Source: Bacillota bacterium
GTDB taxonomy: Bacteria; Bacillota; Clostridia; Peptostreptococcales; Acidaminobacteraceae
Assembly: GCA_023443345.1 (NCBI GenBank)
Contig: JAEZUZ010000078.1
Coordinates: forward strand, 1 to 11,462
DNA: 11,462 nt
Direction of reading: 5' to 3'
Below are positions 1-6,953 of this stretch, piece by piece. The notes under the pieces were generated by a model. It was not told the DNA's origin. It did not search any database and saw only the letters and a list, made by a program, of their open reading frames with translations. Each line of letters opens with the position of its first letter. Position 1 is the stretch's first letter. The position numbers were made by a program, and so were the translations under genes.

Positions 1-208
1 AATCTAGAGCTATAAGAACTTTATTTAATAGATGAGTTACAACACCTGAAACTGTCATAACAAATGTAACTGCCATACCCATTCCGAAAGCTGTTTCTAC
101 CTTCTTAGAAACACCAAGAAAAGGACATATTCCTAGAAATCTACTTAATACAAAGTTATTAACTAATATAGCTGATACAAATATAGTAAATAATGAAGCA
201 CTAGCCAT
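1..208 (-). CDS. rnfA: Rnf electron transport complex subunit A, partial (C-terminus beyond left edge)
   Basis: Integral membrane subunit of the ferredoxin:NAD+ oxidoreductase (Rnf). Only the first 69 codons are in the window. The translation starts MASASLFTIFVSAILVNNFV and contains the RnfA/NqrE hallmark LGICPFLGVS at about residues 25-34. C28 in this motif corresponds to the cysteine that, with its RnfE counterpart, holds a membrane-embedded [2Fe-2S] cluster in studied Rnf/Nqr complexes. At least one full membrane helix and the start of another are visible. The ATG at 206-208 lies inside the last codons of rnfE (8-base overlap), preceded by purine-rich AGGTAAGAAGA, so translation is probably coupled to rnfE. 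The usual clostridial order would place rnfB next, beyond the window edge. The gene is cut by the window, not broken. Confidence 0.95.
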   Translation of the reverse strand, partial: MASASLFTIFVSAILVNNFVLSRFLGICPFLGVSKKVETAFGMGMAVTFVMTVSGVVTHLLNKVLIALD

Positions 209-818
209 TCTTCTTACCTGCCTTTCTTCTAATTGCTAAGGCATTAAGACCTGCCATTAGTAGACCTAGAGTTAAAAATGCTCCTGGTGGCATTGTAAAT
301 GATGATACTGAAGGCATACTTCCTAGAGATATTATCTCTTTTCCAAATAGGACAAGTTTTGAAGTTCCTATTAACTCTCTACAAAATCCTATAAGACTTA
401 ATGAAAGAGTAAATCCTATTCCCATTCCAATACCATCTAACAAACTTGAACCAATTCCGTTCTTAGAAGCAAATGACTCTGCTCTAGCAAGAATAATACA
501 GTTAACAACGATAAGAGGTATAAATATACCTAATGAAGCATACAATGTATGTACAAATGCATGAAGTAGCATCTCAAGTACAGAAACAAATGTAGCTATA
601 ATTACAACATATATAGGTATACGCACCTCATTTGGTACTATTTTTCTTATTAAAGAAATAATTACATTTGATAGTGAGAGTACAACAAGTGTAGATAGTC
701 CCATTCCTATGCCATTTTCCATAGATGTTGTAACAGCAAGTGTAGGACACATTCCAAGTACCATGGCAAATGTAGGATTTTCTTTAAAAATTCCCTTTGT
801 CAAATCTCTAAGTTTCAT
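201..818 (-). CDS. rnfE: Rnf electron transport complex subunit E
   Basis: 205-residue integral membrane subunit, about six helices, homologous to RnfA and NqrD. It carries LGMCPTLAVTTS at about residues 21-32 and VNCIILARAE around residue 107. C24 and C107 match the cysteines that ligate the intramembrane [2Fe-2S] cluster shared with RnfA. The repeated half-motifs reflect the inverted topology of the RnfA/RnfE pair. It ends in a basic tail (RRKAGKKNG). Length is normal for the family. The ATG at 816-818 overlaps the rnfG stop by 4 bases. An AGAGG lies about 10 bases upstream, rather far, so coupling to rnfG translation is likely. It is followed by rnfA with an 8-base overlap. Family assignment is secure; which ion is pumped (Na+ or H+) cannot be read from this. 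Confidence 0.97.
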   Translation of the reverse strand: MKLRDLTKGIFKENPTFAMVLGMCPTLAVTTSMENGIGMGLSTLVVLSLSNVIISLIRKIVPNEVRIPIYVVIIATFVSVLEMLLHAFVHTLYASLGIFIPLIVVNCIILARAESFASKNGIGSSLLDGIGMGIGFTLSLSLIGFCRELIGTSKLVLFGKEIISLGSMPSVSSFTMPPGAFLTLGLLMAGLNALAIRRKAGKKNG

Positions 819-1360
819 TGTGACACCGCCTCTTTAAATACCTTACAAGCTTCAACTGTACTTCTTAAAACTGAAGAAGAACTGATTGTAGCTCCACTTA
901 TTGTATCTACTGCTGAGCTAGAGTCTGTAAAATCATCTACATTCTTTCCTGTAAATTGCTCATAGAATTCTGGTTTTGTTACTTTATCTCCAATACCAGC
1001 TGTCTCTGAGTTTTGACCTATTCTTAAACCTGTAATAGTTCCACTTAGATCGATACCTATGAGTACTTCCAACTCTCCGCCGTATCCTTTACCTACTATT
1101 TTGCATACATATCCAACATGTTTACCATCTTTTGAAGCCTCATAAAGGCTTTCAAAATTAGGAGCAACATTGCTATAATCTGTTGAATTTAGTTGAAAAT
1201 CATCAGCTTCAGGAAATATTTCCTTTTGCTTTTCTATTTCTTCCTGTCTCTCTAAGTTCTTTATAACCTCAGATGTGAAATGATCTGTCAGACCAAGAGA
1301 TAATGCACTAATTGCTGCAACTATTAGAAGAGAAAGCGATAATCTTATTGTTTTTTTCAT
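815..1360 (-). CDS. rnfG: Rnf electron transport complex subunit G, covalent FMN-binding
   Basis: 181-residue subunit with one N-terminal membrane anchor (about residues 5-24) and an extracytoplasmic FMN-binding domain. The flavinylation motif reads DTISGATISSSSV. T158 in SGAT is the expected site of phosphoester-linked FMN, attached by the transferase ApbE, which is not in this window. The region GYGGELEVLIGID around residues 92-104 is also typical of the FMN-binding domain. A charged stretch (residues 36-48, ERQEEIEKQKEIF) follows the anchor and may form a short coiled coil. Length is slightly under that of proteobacterial RnfG but usual for clostridia. The start ATG (1358-1360) overlaps the rnfD stop by 4 bases and has AAGGAG six bases upstream. 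Its stop overlaps the start of rnfE. Confidence 0.97.
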   Translation of the reverse strand: MKKTIRLSLSLLIVAAISALSLGLTDHFTSEVIKNLERQEEIEKQKEIFPEADDFQLNSTDYSNVAPNFESLYEASKDGKHVGYVCKIVGKGYGGELEVLIGIDLSGTITGLRIGQNSETAGIGDKVTKPEFYEQFTGKNVDDFTDSSSAVDTISGATISSSSVLRSTVEACKVFKEAVSQ

Positions 1361-2280
1361 CTCTTACTCCTTCCAAAAACTCTAGGTGCTGTATATCTTT
1401 CAATAAGAGGTGCACATATGTTCATAAGAGCAATGGCAAACATAACACCTTCAGGATAAGCACCAAATAATCTTATCAATGTAGTTAATAATCCACATCC
1501 AAGTGCAAATATACACTGTCCCTTTATATTTACAGGACATGTTACATAATCTGTTGCCATAAATATAGCGCCTAACATTAAACCGCCTGCAAAAATGGAG
1601 CTAAATGCTAGAGAGAAATTAAATCCATTAAATAGAGCTGTCAAAATAAATACACTTGAAATATATATAACTGGTATATGCCAAGAAATTACTTTTCTAA
1701 CTACTAAATAGATTCCGCCAATTATCAATGCTAAAGCACAAGTCTCACCAATTACTCCACTTACATTTCCCATCAATAAATCTAGAATTGATGGAAGATT
1801 TCCACTTGATAAATTTGCAAGTGGTGTGGCTTGAGTAATACTATCAGTAAATGGCTTATAATAATTTGTCATATGACCGGCAAAACTTATCGCTAAGAAA
1901 ATTCTCGCTCCAATTGCTGGATTCATAAAGTTTTGTCCAATTCCACCAAATACCTGTTTAACTATAAGTACTGCAAAAGCACTACCTACTACTGCTATCC
2001 AATATGGAGATCCTGGCGGCAAATTTAATCCAAGTAAAAGTCCTGTTACAACTGCACTTAAATCACCAATTGAATTTTCTGCTCCTCTTAATTTGACTGC
2101 AATATACTCAAATACGACAGCTGAAATACAAGAAATAGTTACTAAAATTGCACTTCTAAACCCAAAATAATATATACCTGCTACAAGAGTTGGTATCAAA
2201 GCTATTATCACATCAAGCATTACAGATGTGACAGTTCTTTGCGAACGAATATGGGGTGAAGATGTAACAATAAGTTCCAT
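1357..2280 (-). CDS. rnfD: Rnf electron transport complex subunit D, covalent FMN-binding
   Basis: 307-residue integral membrane subunit related to NqrB. The N-terminus has the typical SSPHIRS (residues 7-13), followed by several hydrophobic helices. GQNFMNPAIGARIFL (about 115-129) and MATDYVTCPV (241-250) are RnfD signatures. The flavinylation site reads DSITQATPLANL: D146-x-x-T-x-A-T152 fits the general ApbE target pattern, so T152 is the probable FMN carrier, although the usual glycine before A is glutamine here. The start has a perfect AGGAGG four bases upstream (2285-2290), overlapping the rnfC stop. The gap to rnfC is 8 bases, and rnfG follows with a 4-base overlap. Function within Rnf: transfers electrons through FMN across the membrane and contributes to the ion path. 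Confidence 0.97.
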   Translation of the reverse strand: MELIVTSSPHIRSQRTVTSVMLDVIIALIPTLVAGIYYFGFRSAILVTISCISAVVFEYIAVKLRGAENSIGDLSAVVTGLLLGLNLPPGSPYWIAVVGSAFAVLIVKQVFGGIGQNFMNPAIGARIFLAISFAGHMTNYYKPFTDSITQATPLANLSSGNLPSILDLLMGNVSGVIGETCALALIIGGIYLVVRKVISWHIPVIYISSVFILTALFNGFNFSLAFSSIFAGGLMLGAIFMATDYVTCPVNIKGQCIFALGCGLLTTLIRLFGAYPEGVMFAIALMNICAPLIERYTAPRVFGRSKR

Positions 2281-2288
2281 AATACCTC

Positions 2289-3590
2289 CTATAATCCTTC
2301 CTGAATTTTTCTCTTAGCAACACGTATAGAATGTACAAGTGGTCTCTTTGCTGGACATATATAAGAACAAGATCCACATTCAATACAATCCATTGCGTAG
2401 TAATCTTTAGCCTTTTTAAATTCTTTTTTCTCTGAACATTTAGCAATATATAAAGGCTGCAATTTCATTGGACAAACTGTGAGACATTTTCCACATCTTA
2501 TACATGGAGTTGTCTTATCCAAGCGTGCCTGTTTTTTATCAAAGAAAAGAATTCCTGAAGTTGTCTTTGTAATAGGTATTTCTATAGTTGATGTGGCATT
2601 GCCCATCATAGGTCCACCCAATATAACTTTTTCAAGATCTTCTTTAACTCCACCAGTAATCTCTACAATTTCACTGATATTCATTCCTATAGGAACTTCA
2701 TAATTTCCAGGAGCAACTATTGAGTTACCAGCTAATGTTAAAACTCTTGAAATAAGTGGTCTTCCCTCATAGATATAGTCTTTGAATGCTTTGGCAGTAG
2801 CAACATTGTTAACTATTACTCCAACTTCTGCTGGAAGAGCTCCTGAAGGAACTACTCTTTTAGTAGTTGCATATATCAGTTGTTTTTCAGCTCCCTGAGG
2901 ATATTTAGCTTTAAGTGTTTCAATTGTAATTCCTGGTTTTGCTTCTTTCTTTAGCATCTCTATGGCATCAGGTTTGTTTTCTTCAACACCTATTACTGCC
3001 TTCTTGATGTTTAAAATCTTCATTAGAAGTTGAACACCAAGTATTACATCTCTAGTATACTCAAGCATCAATCTGTGATCTGTAGTTAAAAATGGCTCGC
3101 ACTCTGCAGCATTTATAACTAATAAATCGATAACTTTGTCCTTTGGTGGCATATATTTTACATGTGTAGGAAATCCAGCTCCTCCCATGCCAACTATGCC
3201 AGACTCTTTAAGATGTTCGAGTAATTCTTGGGGCTCTAAGGTTTCAATTGTCCCCTTTTGTTTAATATTTTCATCCCACTCATCTAATCCGTCATTTTCA
3301 ATCTCGATACACGGAGTAGACATACCAAGTATTTCTACATCTACTAATTTCTTTACTTTACCAGAAACTGAACTGTGAATATTACTTGATACCAAACCGC
3401 TAGCCTGCGCTAGAAGTTGACCTTTTTTTACCAAGTCACCCGGTTTAACAAGAGCTGTAGCAGGTGCACCAATATGTTGTCTTAGTGCAATGCGTACAAT
3501 TTTTCCTGCTGTAATAGCAGAAATACCGCCACTGGCGGTACCTTTATAATGAGGAATATTGGCTCCACCGGGAAAGGTTTTATATTTCAT
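2289..3590 (-). CDS. rnfC: Rnf electron transport complex subunit C, NADH/FMN and [4Fe-4S] binding
   Basis: 433-residue cytoplasmic subunit that exchanges electrons with NAD(H). Visible in order: N-terminal RnfC barrel-sandwich part (FPGGANIPHYKG, then GDLVKKGQLLA), the nucleotide/FMN-binding signature GMGGAGFPTHVKY with INAAECEPFLTTD, an SLBB-like region, and two C-terminal ferredoxin clusters, C363-x2-C366-x2-C369-x3-C373P and C402-x2-C405-x2-C408-x3-C412P. These hold two [4Fe-4S] clusters. I chose the ATG at 3588-3590 because AGGAGG sits four bases upstream (3595-3600) and the next residues match the family start. A TTG further upstream would lie inside the tRNA-Leu gene and is rejected. 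The C-terminus is short, without the long repeat tail of proteobacterial RnfC. It is the first rnf gene, 19 bases after the tRNA. Confidence 0.97.
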   Translation of the reverse strand: MKYKTFPGGANIPHYKGTASGGISAITAGKIVRIALRQHIGAPATALVKPGDLVKKGQLLAQASGLVSSNIHSSVSGKVKKLVDVEILGMSTPCIEIENDGLDEWDENIKQKGTIETLEPQELLEHLKESGIVGMGGAGFPTHVKYMPPKDKVIDLLVINAAECEPFLTTDHRLMLEYTRDVILGVQLLMKILNIKKAVIGVEENKPDAIEMLKKEAKPGITIETLKAKYPQGAEKQLIYATTKRVVPSGALPAEVGVIVNNVATAKAFKDYIYEGRPLISRVLTLAGNSIVAPGNYEVPIGMNISEIVEITGGVKEDLEKVILGGPMMGNATSTIEIPITKTTSGILFFDKKQARLDKTTPCIRCGKCLTVCPMKLQPLYIAKCSEKKEFKKAKDYYAMDCIECGSCSYICPAKRPLVHSIRVAKRKIQEGL

Positions 3591-3594
3591 AATA

Positions 3595-3600
3595 CCTCCT
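3595..3600 (-). promoter_or_regulatory. Ribosome binding site of rnfC
   Basis: Perfect AGGAGG on the minus strand, followed by TATT and ATG. It fixes the rnfC start at 3590 and lies in the 19-base gap between the tRNA-Leu 3' end and rnfC. The same AGGAGGTATT-ATG arrangement occurs before rnfD (2285-2290). Confidence 0.9.
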
Positions 3601-3609
3601 ATTTTAGAG

Positions 3610-3692
3610 TGCAAGTGGTGGGATTTGAACCCACACAGTCATTTGACTACTGCCCCCTCAAGACAGCGCGTCTGCCGTTTCGCCACACTTGC
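3610..3692 (-). tRNA. tRNA-Leu (anticodon GAG)
   Basis: Class II tRNA of 83 bases including discriminator A. Acceptor arms GCAAGTG (3686-3692) and CACTTGC (3611-3617) pair fully. The D-arm region is GGCGAAACGGCAGACGC. The anticodon stem CTGTC/GGCAG encloses loop TTGAGGG, giving GAG, which reads CUC and CUU leucine codons. There is a long variable arm built on AGTCA/TGACT, and a T arm GTGGG-TTCAAAT-CCCAC. CCA is not encoded (ACTC follows), so RNase Z processing and CCA addition are expected. The gene has its own -10 box upstream and runs into rnfC without a terminator. Confidence 0.97.
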
Positions 3693-3706
3693 AAATATCC
3701 AACATT

Positions 3707-3738
3707 ATTATATCAAATGTTTGTGTATTAATTATCAA
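3707..3738 (-). promoter_or_regulatory. Probable promoter of tRNA-Leu (and perhaps the rnf operon)
   Basis: Perfect -10 TATAAT at 3707-3712 (minus strand), 14 bases before the mature tRNA 5' end, so a transcript starting near 3700 would have a leader of about 7 bases. The best -35-like hexamer, TTGATA at 3733-3738, is 20 bases away, longer than ideal; the -35 is therefore uncertain. This hexamer lies inside a perfect inverted repeat (3732-3750). Confidence 0.6.
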
Positions 3739-3750
3739 TATCATTGATAA
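3732..3750. repeat. Perfect 8-bp inverted repeat upstream of tRNA-Leu; possible operator
   Basis: TTATCAAT, spacer ATC, then ATTGATAA. It covers the -35 zone of the probable tRNA-Leu/rnf promoter. There is no T-tract, so it is not a terminator for coaE. It does not match the Rex or FNR consensus that I know. Short AT-rich repeats also arise by chance, so regulatory meaning is only suggested by position. Confidence 0.35.
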
Positions 3751-3786
3751 ATCTCAATTTCTTTCCTCTTTTTAATTTAGAATCAT

Positions 3787-3817
3787 TACTAATTAGCGAC
3801 TATATTGCTAATTAGTA
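3787..3817 (-). other. Hairpin over the coaE stop codon; possible non-canonical 3' end
   Basis: Perfect 11-bp inverted repeat: TACTAATTAGC at 3787-3797, 9-base spacer, GCTAATTAGTA at 3807-3817. The coaE stop codon (3789-3791) is inside the distal arm of the transcript hairpin. No run of U follows on the minus strand, so it is not a standard intrinsic terminator, yet it stands where the ttcA-polA-coaE transcript should end. It could block 3' exonucleases or be fortuitous. Confidence 0.4.
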
Positions 3818-4376
3818 TATCTATATTTCTATGGAGGTCCTCAACAGTGGAATTGTTATATAAAATATGTGTTGATTTTTCTAATTTTGATTTATTATCT
3901 TTAAAATTAGAAATTCTAAGTTCTGCTTCCTTCTCACTTATGTTATTTCTAAGCATAAGTCTCTTCTTTTGAATATCTCTATCTATTACTACAAACCAAA
4001 CTTCATCACAATATCTATCAAGATTTGCTTCAAAAAGCAGTGGAGCATCTATTACTATTACTCCACTACTCTCACTTATAATGTCTAGGACTTTTTTCTC
4101 AACAATTGGCCAAAGTATCTCTTGAATCTTTCCCTTTTTCTGAGAGTCATTAAAAACAATAGATCTCACTCTATCTCTATCGTAATAGTCTATATTGTCT
4201 TTAATTTCAAGTGCAAGATTAAGTTTACTTGCAATATCTCTATTCTCTGTAAGCAAATTTGCTTGCTCATCACAGTCAATTATTGTAAATCCCTTTTTCT
4301 TTAGATATTTAGAAACTGTACTTTTCCCAGCAGATATATCACCTGTTAATCCAATTATATACCTACTTTGTTTCAT
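3789..4376 (-). CDS. coaE: Dephospho-CoA kinase
   Basis: Cytosolic P-loop kinase that phosphorylates the 3'-hydroxyl of dephospho-CoA with ATP, the last step of CoA synthesis. Its 195 residues match the family length. Seen: Walker A GDISAGKST (residues 12-20), IIDCDEQA (D34 and D36, where the family has the catalytic aspartate of its DxD-like motif), the CoA-binding lid region, VIVIDAPLLFEANLD (family PLLFE motif), and IDRDIQKKRLMLRNNISEKEAELRI with basic residues for the phosphates. Divergent points: the P-loop has S-A rather than the common G-S before GK, and LWPIV replaces the usual histidine-proline. The start ATG overlaps the polA end by 14 bases and has AGGAGAG upstream. The polA-coaE neighbourhood is common in Firmicutes; the often intervening mutM (fpg) is absent here. 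Confidence 0.93.
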   Translation of the reverse strand: MKQSRYIIGLTGDISAGKSTVSKYLKKKGFTIIDCDEQANLLTENRDIASKLNLALEIKDNIDYYDRDRVRSIVFNDSQKKGKIQEILWPIVEKKVLDIISESSGVIVIDAPLLFEANLDRYCDEVWFVVIDRDIQKKRLMLRNNISEKEAELRISNFKDNKSKLEKSTHILYNNSTVEDLHRNIDILISNIVAN

Positions 4377-6945
4377 ACCAGCTCTCTCCTGTATTTATAG
4401 ATATTTCAAGAGGAACTGATAATGAAAATGATTCTACCATCTCTTTAATCAACAGCTCCTTAAGTTTACCTACATCTTCCTTATGCACATCAAAGATTAG
4501 TTCATCGTGAACTTGCAAAATCATCTTTGCTCTAATATTTGACTTTGACAACTTCTCATCTATTAATACCATGGCTATTTTAATAATATCTGCAGCAGAT
4601 CCTTGTATAGGTGCATTTAAAGCAGCTCTAACTACTTCGTTATACTGTATTTTATTTGAAGTATCTATATTTGGGAAAAATCTTCTTCTTCCATATATAG
4701 TTTCAACATATTTGTGTCTTTTGCAAAAATCAATAATATCATCAAAATACTTTTCTATTTTTGGATATTGCTTAAAATATTGGCTTTTATACCTATGTGA
4801 ACCAAATATTGGTATGTCTAAATTTTGAGAAAGCCCAAAATCACTCATCCCATAAATTATTCCAAAATTTACTGCTTTTGCTCTACTTCTCTGCTCAGAT
4901 GTAACTTCATCAACATCTACATGGAAAACTTTTGATGCTGTAAGAGCATGAATGTCTATACCTTCATTAAAACCCTTTATCATATTTTCTTCACCTGCAA
5001 TATGGGCAAGTAATCTGAGTTCTATCTGAGAATAATCGGCACTAAGTAGAATATTTTCATCACTTGAAGCAACATAAATTTTTCTGATTGCTCTTCCCTC
5101 TTCTAACCTAATTGGTATGTTTTGAAGATTTGGATCTTGAGAAGATAGCCTTCCTGTAAGAGCAATCATCTGCCTCAATTTTGTATGAACTTTATTTTGA
5201 TTGTCAACTAAATCGAAAATTGAATCTACATATGTAAACTTAATTTTTGTATAAGTCCTATAATCGATTATTAGAGGAATTATAGGATGAACATCTATAA
5301 GTTTATCTAAGACTTTTCTATCAGTACTATGTTTAGAACCTTCCTTTACCTTTTTTATTTTTGGAATTCTTAACTTTTCAAATAGAATATCTGAAACTTG
5401 TGTAGGAGAGTTGAGATTAAATTCTTCTTGAGCTAACTCAAATATCTCTCTCTTAGTATTTTCAATTTTTTCATCTAAATGTTTTTGAATTTTTCTAGCT
5501 TCTTCTAAATCTACTTTAAACCCTTCATACTCCATCTTTGAAAGAACTTCTATCAATGGAAATTCAATTTTTATATATAAATTTTCAATATTCTTATTTT
5601 CTTTTAGCTTCTTTTTAAGATCTAAATATATAGTATTTAATTTTATAAGTGATTTAGCAAGCAAATCTTCAATTATTTCTCTTGCATTGGATAAATCTTT
5701 TTTGATATTTTTTAATTTTAATCTATACTCTTTTAAATTTTGGTCTATATAGTTAAATCCTGTTGTTACTTCATTATTTATTAAAAAGTCAAGTAGTGCT
5801 ATATCATCAACTATATCTGGTCTTTTTATAAGACCTTTTAAGTAGTCTACATATAATTCCTTAGTTTCATATCCAACTATTTTTAAACCTTCTATATAAT
5901 GATCTGTTATTAAACATTTCCCATTTTGTAAGTAAGCGTGTAATTTAAGATCTTTATGTTGATATCTATCATATATTACATATTTATCTCTACTTAATTC
6001 ATCTTCTGATGTTATAAATTCTAATTCTGATATAACCTCATCTTTTTCTTCAATAAAATTATTTTCTTCTAAAAATTCAATCATATTTCTAAGACCTAGA
6101 TCTTCTAAACTTGAAATATTTGAATTTTTAAATGGATCTTTTAAATCTGATATTGAAATATCTAAATTTACATCTCTGATTATTCTAGCTAATTCTTGAC
6201 AGACATATGCCTGATCTTTATTTTCTTTTAGTAGATTAGTTAATTTTTTTGTAGTTCCTATTTCCTTTCTCAAATCATCTATTTTATCTACATTTTGATA
6301 TATCTCATCCAAAGTTCCAAAGTAGTTGAGCAATCTCTTAGCTGTCTGCTCTCCAATCCCACTTACACCAGGATAATTATCTGAACCATCTCCTGCAAGT
6401 GCCTTAAAGTCTACAACTTGATCAGCTCTAATTCCTAAGTAATCAAATGTCCTATCTTTATCTAAATTTAGAATATTTTTGATTCCCTTATAGTCATATA
6501 GCATATATGTATTATCATCAACTAATTGAATTAAATCCTTGTCTCCAGATAAAATAACACAGGTATAACCCTCTTTAGATGCTCTGCTAGATAGGGTACC
6601 TATCAAGTCATCTGCTTCAAATCCCTGTTTTGTAACTACATCTATCGAAATTTCTTGAAGAATTACTTTAATTAAATCAAGCTGTATTAGATATTCTTCA
6701 TCTTGAGCTTTTCTCAATGCCTTGTATTCTTGTGAGAGTTCCTTTCTCTTATGGCTTCCACCTTTTACATCAAAACACACAACTATCTTTTGAGGTTTTT
6801 CATCTTTATATACTTTCTTTAAAATGTTGAGAAATCCAACTAAAGCATTTGTAGGTCTGCCCTTAGAGTCAGTTAATTTAGTCCTCAGTCCATAGTATGC
6901 TCTGCTAAGTATACTATTTCCATCTATAAATAAAATCTTCTTCAT
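4363..6945 (-). CDS. polA: DNA polymerase I
   Basis: 860-residue repair and Okazaki-fragment polymerase. Residues 1 to about 295 form the 5'-3' exonuclease: FIDGN (D8), GFEADDL (D112, D113), SGDKD (D135, D137) and GDGSDN (D187, D190) supply the metal-binding acids, and GVSGIGEQTA is the helix-hairpin-helix DNA contact. Residues about 305-455 correspond to the 3'-5' proofreading domain but lack the DxE and later acids, so proofreading is very probably lost, as in several other Firmicutes. The polymerase domain follows: TGRLSSQDPNLQNIP, motif A DYSQIELR (about 637-644), the O-helix RSRAKAVNFGIIYG (about 686-699), with phenylalanine at the position that disfavours dideoxynucleotides, and motif C QVHDE (811-815). 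The ATG at 6943-6945 is preferred over the TTG just before it, because AGGAG is then five bases away. It follows ttcA by 8 bases and overlaps coaE. Confidence 0.97.
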   Translation of the reverse strand: MKKILFIDGNSILSRAYYGLRTKLTDSKGRPTNALVGFLNILKKVYKDEKPQKIVVCFDVKGGSHKRKELSQEYKALRKAQDEEYLIQLDLIKVILQEISIDVVTKQGFEADDLIGTLSSRASKEGYTCVILSGDKDLIQLVDDNTYMLYDYKGIKNILNLDKDRTFDYLGIRADQVVDFKALAGDGSDNYPGVSGIGEQTAKRLLNYFGTLDEIYQNVDKIDDLRKEIGTTKKLTNLLKENKDQAYVCQELARIIRDVNLDISISDLKDPFKNSNISSLEDLGLRNMIEFLEENNFIEEKDEVISELEFITSEDELSRDKYVIYDRYQHKDLKLHAYLQNGKCLITDHYIEGLKIVGYETKELYVDYLKGLIKRPDIVDDIALLDFLINNEVTTGFNYIDQNLKEYRLKLKNIKKDLSNAREIIEDLLAKSLIKLNTIYLDLKKKLKENKNIENLYIKIEFPLIEVLSKMEYEGFKVDLEEARKIQKHLDEKIENTKREIFELAQEEFNLNSPTQVSDILFEKLRIPKIKKVKEGSKHSTDRKVLDKLIDVHPIIPLIIDYRTYTKIKFTYVDSIFDLVDNQNKVHTKLRQMIALTGRLSSQDPNLQNIPIRLEEGRAIRKIYVASSDENILLSADYSQIELRLLAHIAGEENMIKGFNEGIDIHALTASKVFHVDVDEVTSEQRSRAKAVNFGIIYGMSDFGLSQNLDIPIFGSHRYKSQYFKQYPKIEKYFDDIIDFCKRHKYVETIYGRRRFFPNIDTSNKIQYNEVVRAALNAPIQGSAADIIKIAMVLIDEKLSKSNIRAKMILQVHDELIFDVHKEDVGKLKELLIKEMVESFSLSVPLEISINTGESWYETK

Positions 6946-6953
6946 CAAAACTC

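Noticed and set aside
3591..3614. Longer rnfC starting at a TTG at 3614
   Set aside because: The TTG lies inside the tRNA-Leu acceptor arm, and the ATG at 3590 has a perfect AGGAGG and the normal family N-terminus.
3549..3747. Two short plus-strand frames across the tRNA-Leu
   Set aside because: They translate the antisense of a tRNA gene (the common WDLNPHSHLTTAP-like artefact).
3732..3750. Inverted repeat read as a coaE terminator
   Set aside because: No T-tract follows on the minus strand, and it overlaps the promoter zone of the tRNA.
6946..6948. TTG start for polA
   Set aside because: It would leave only two bases after AGGAG; the adjacent ATG at 6945 is properly spaced.
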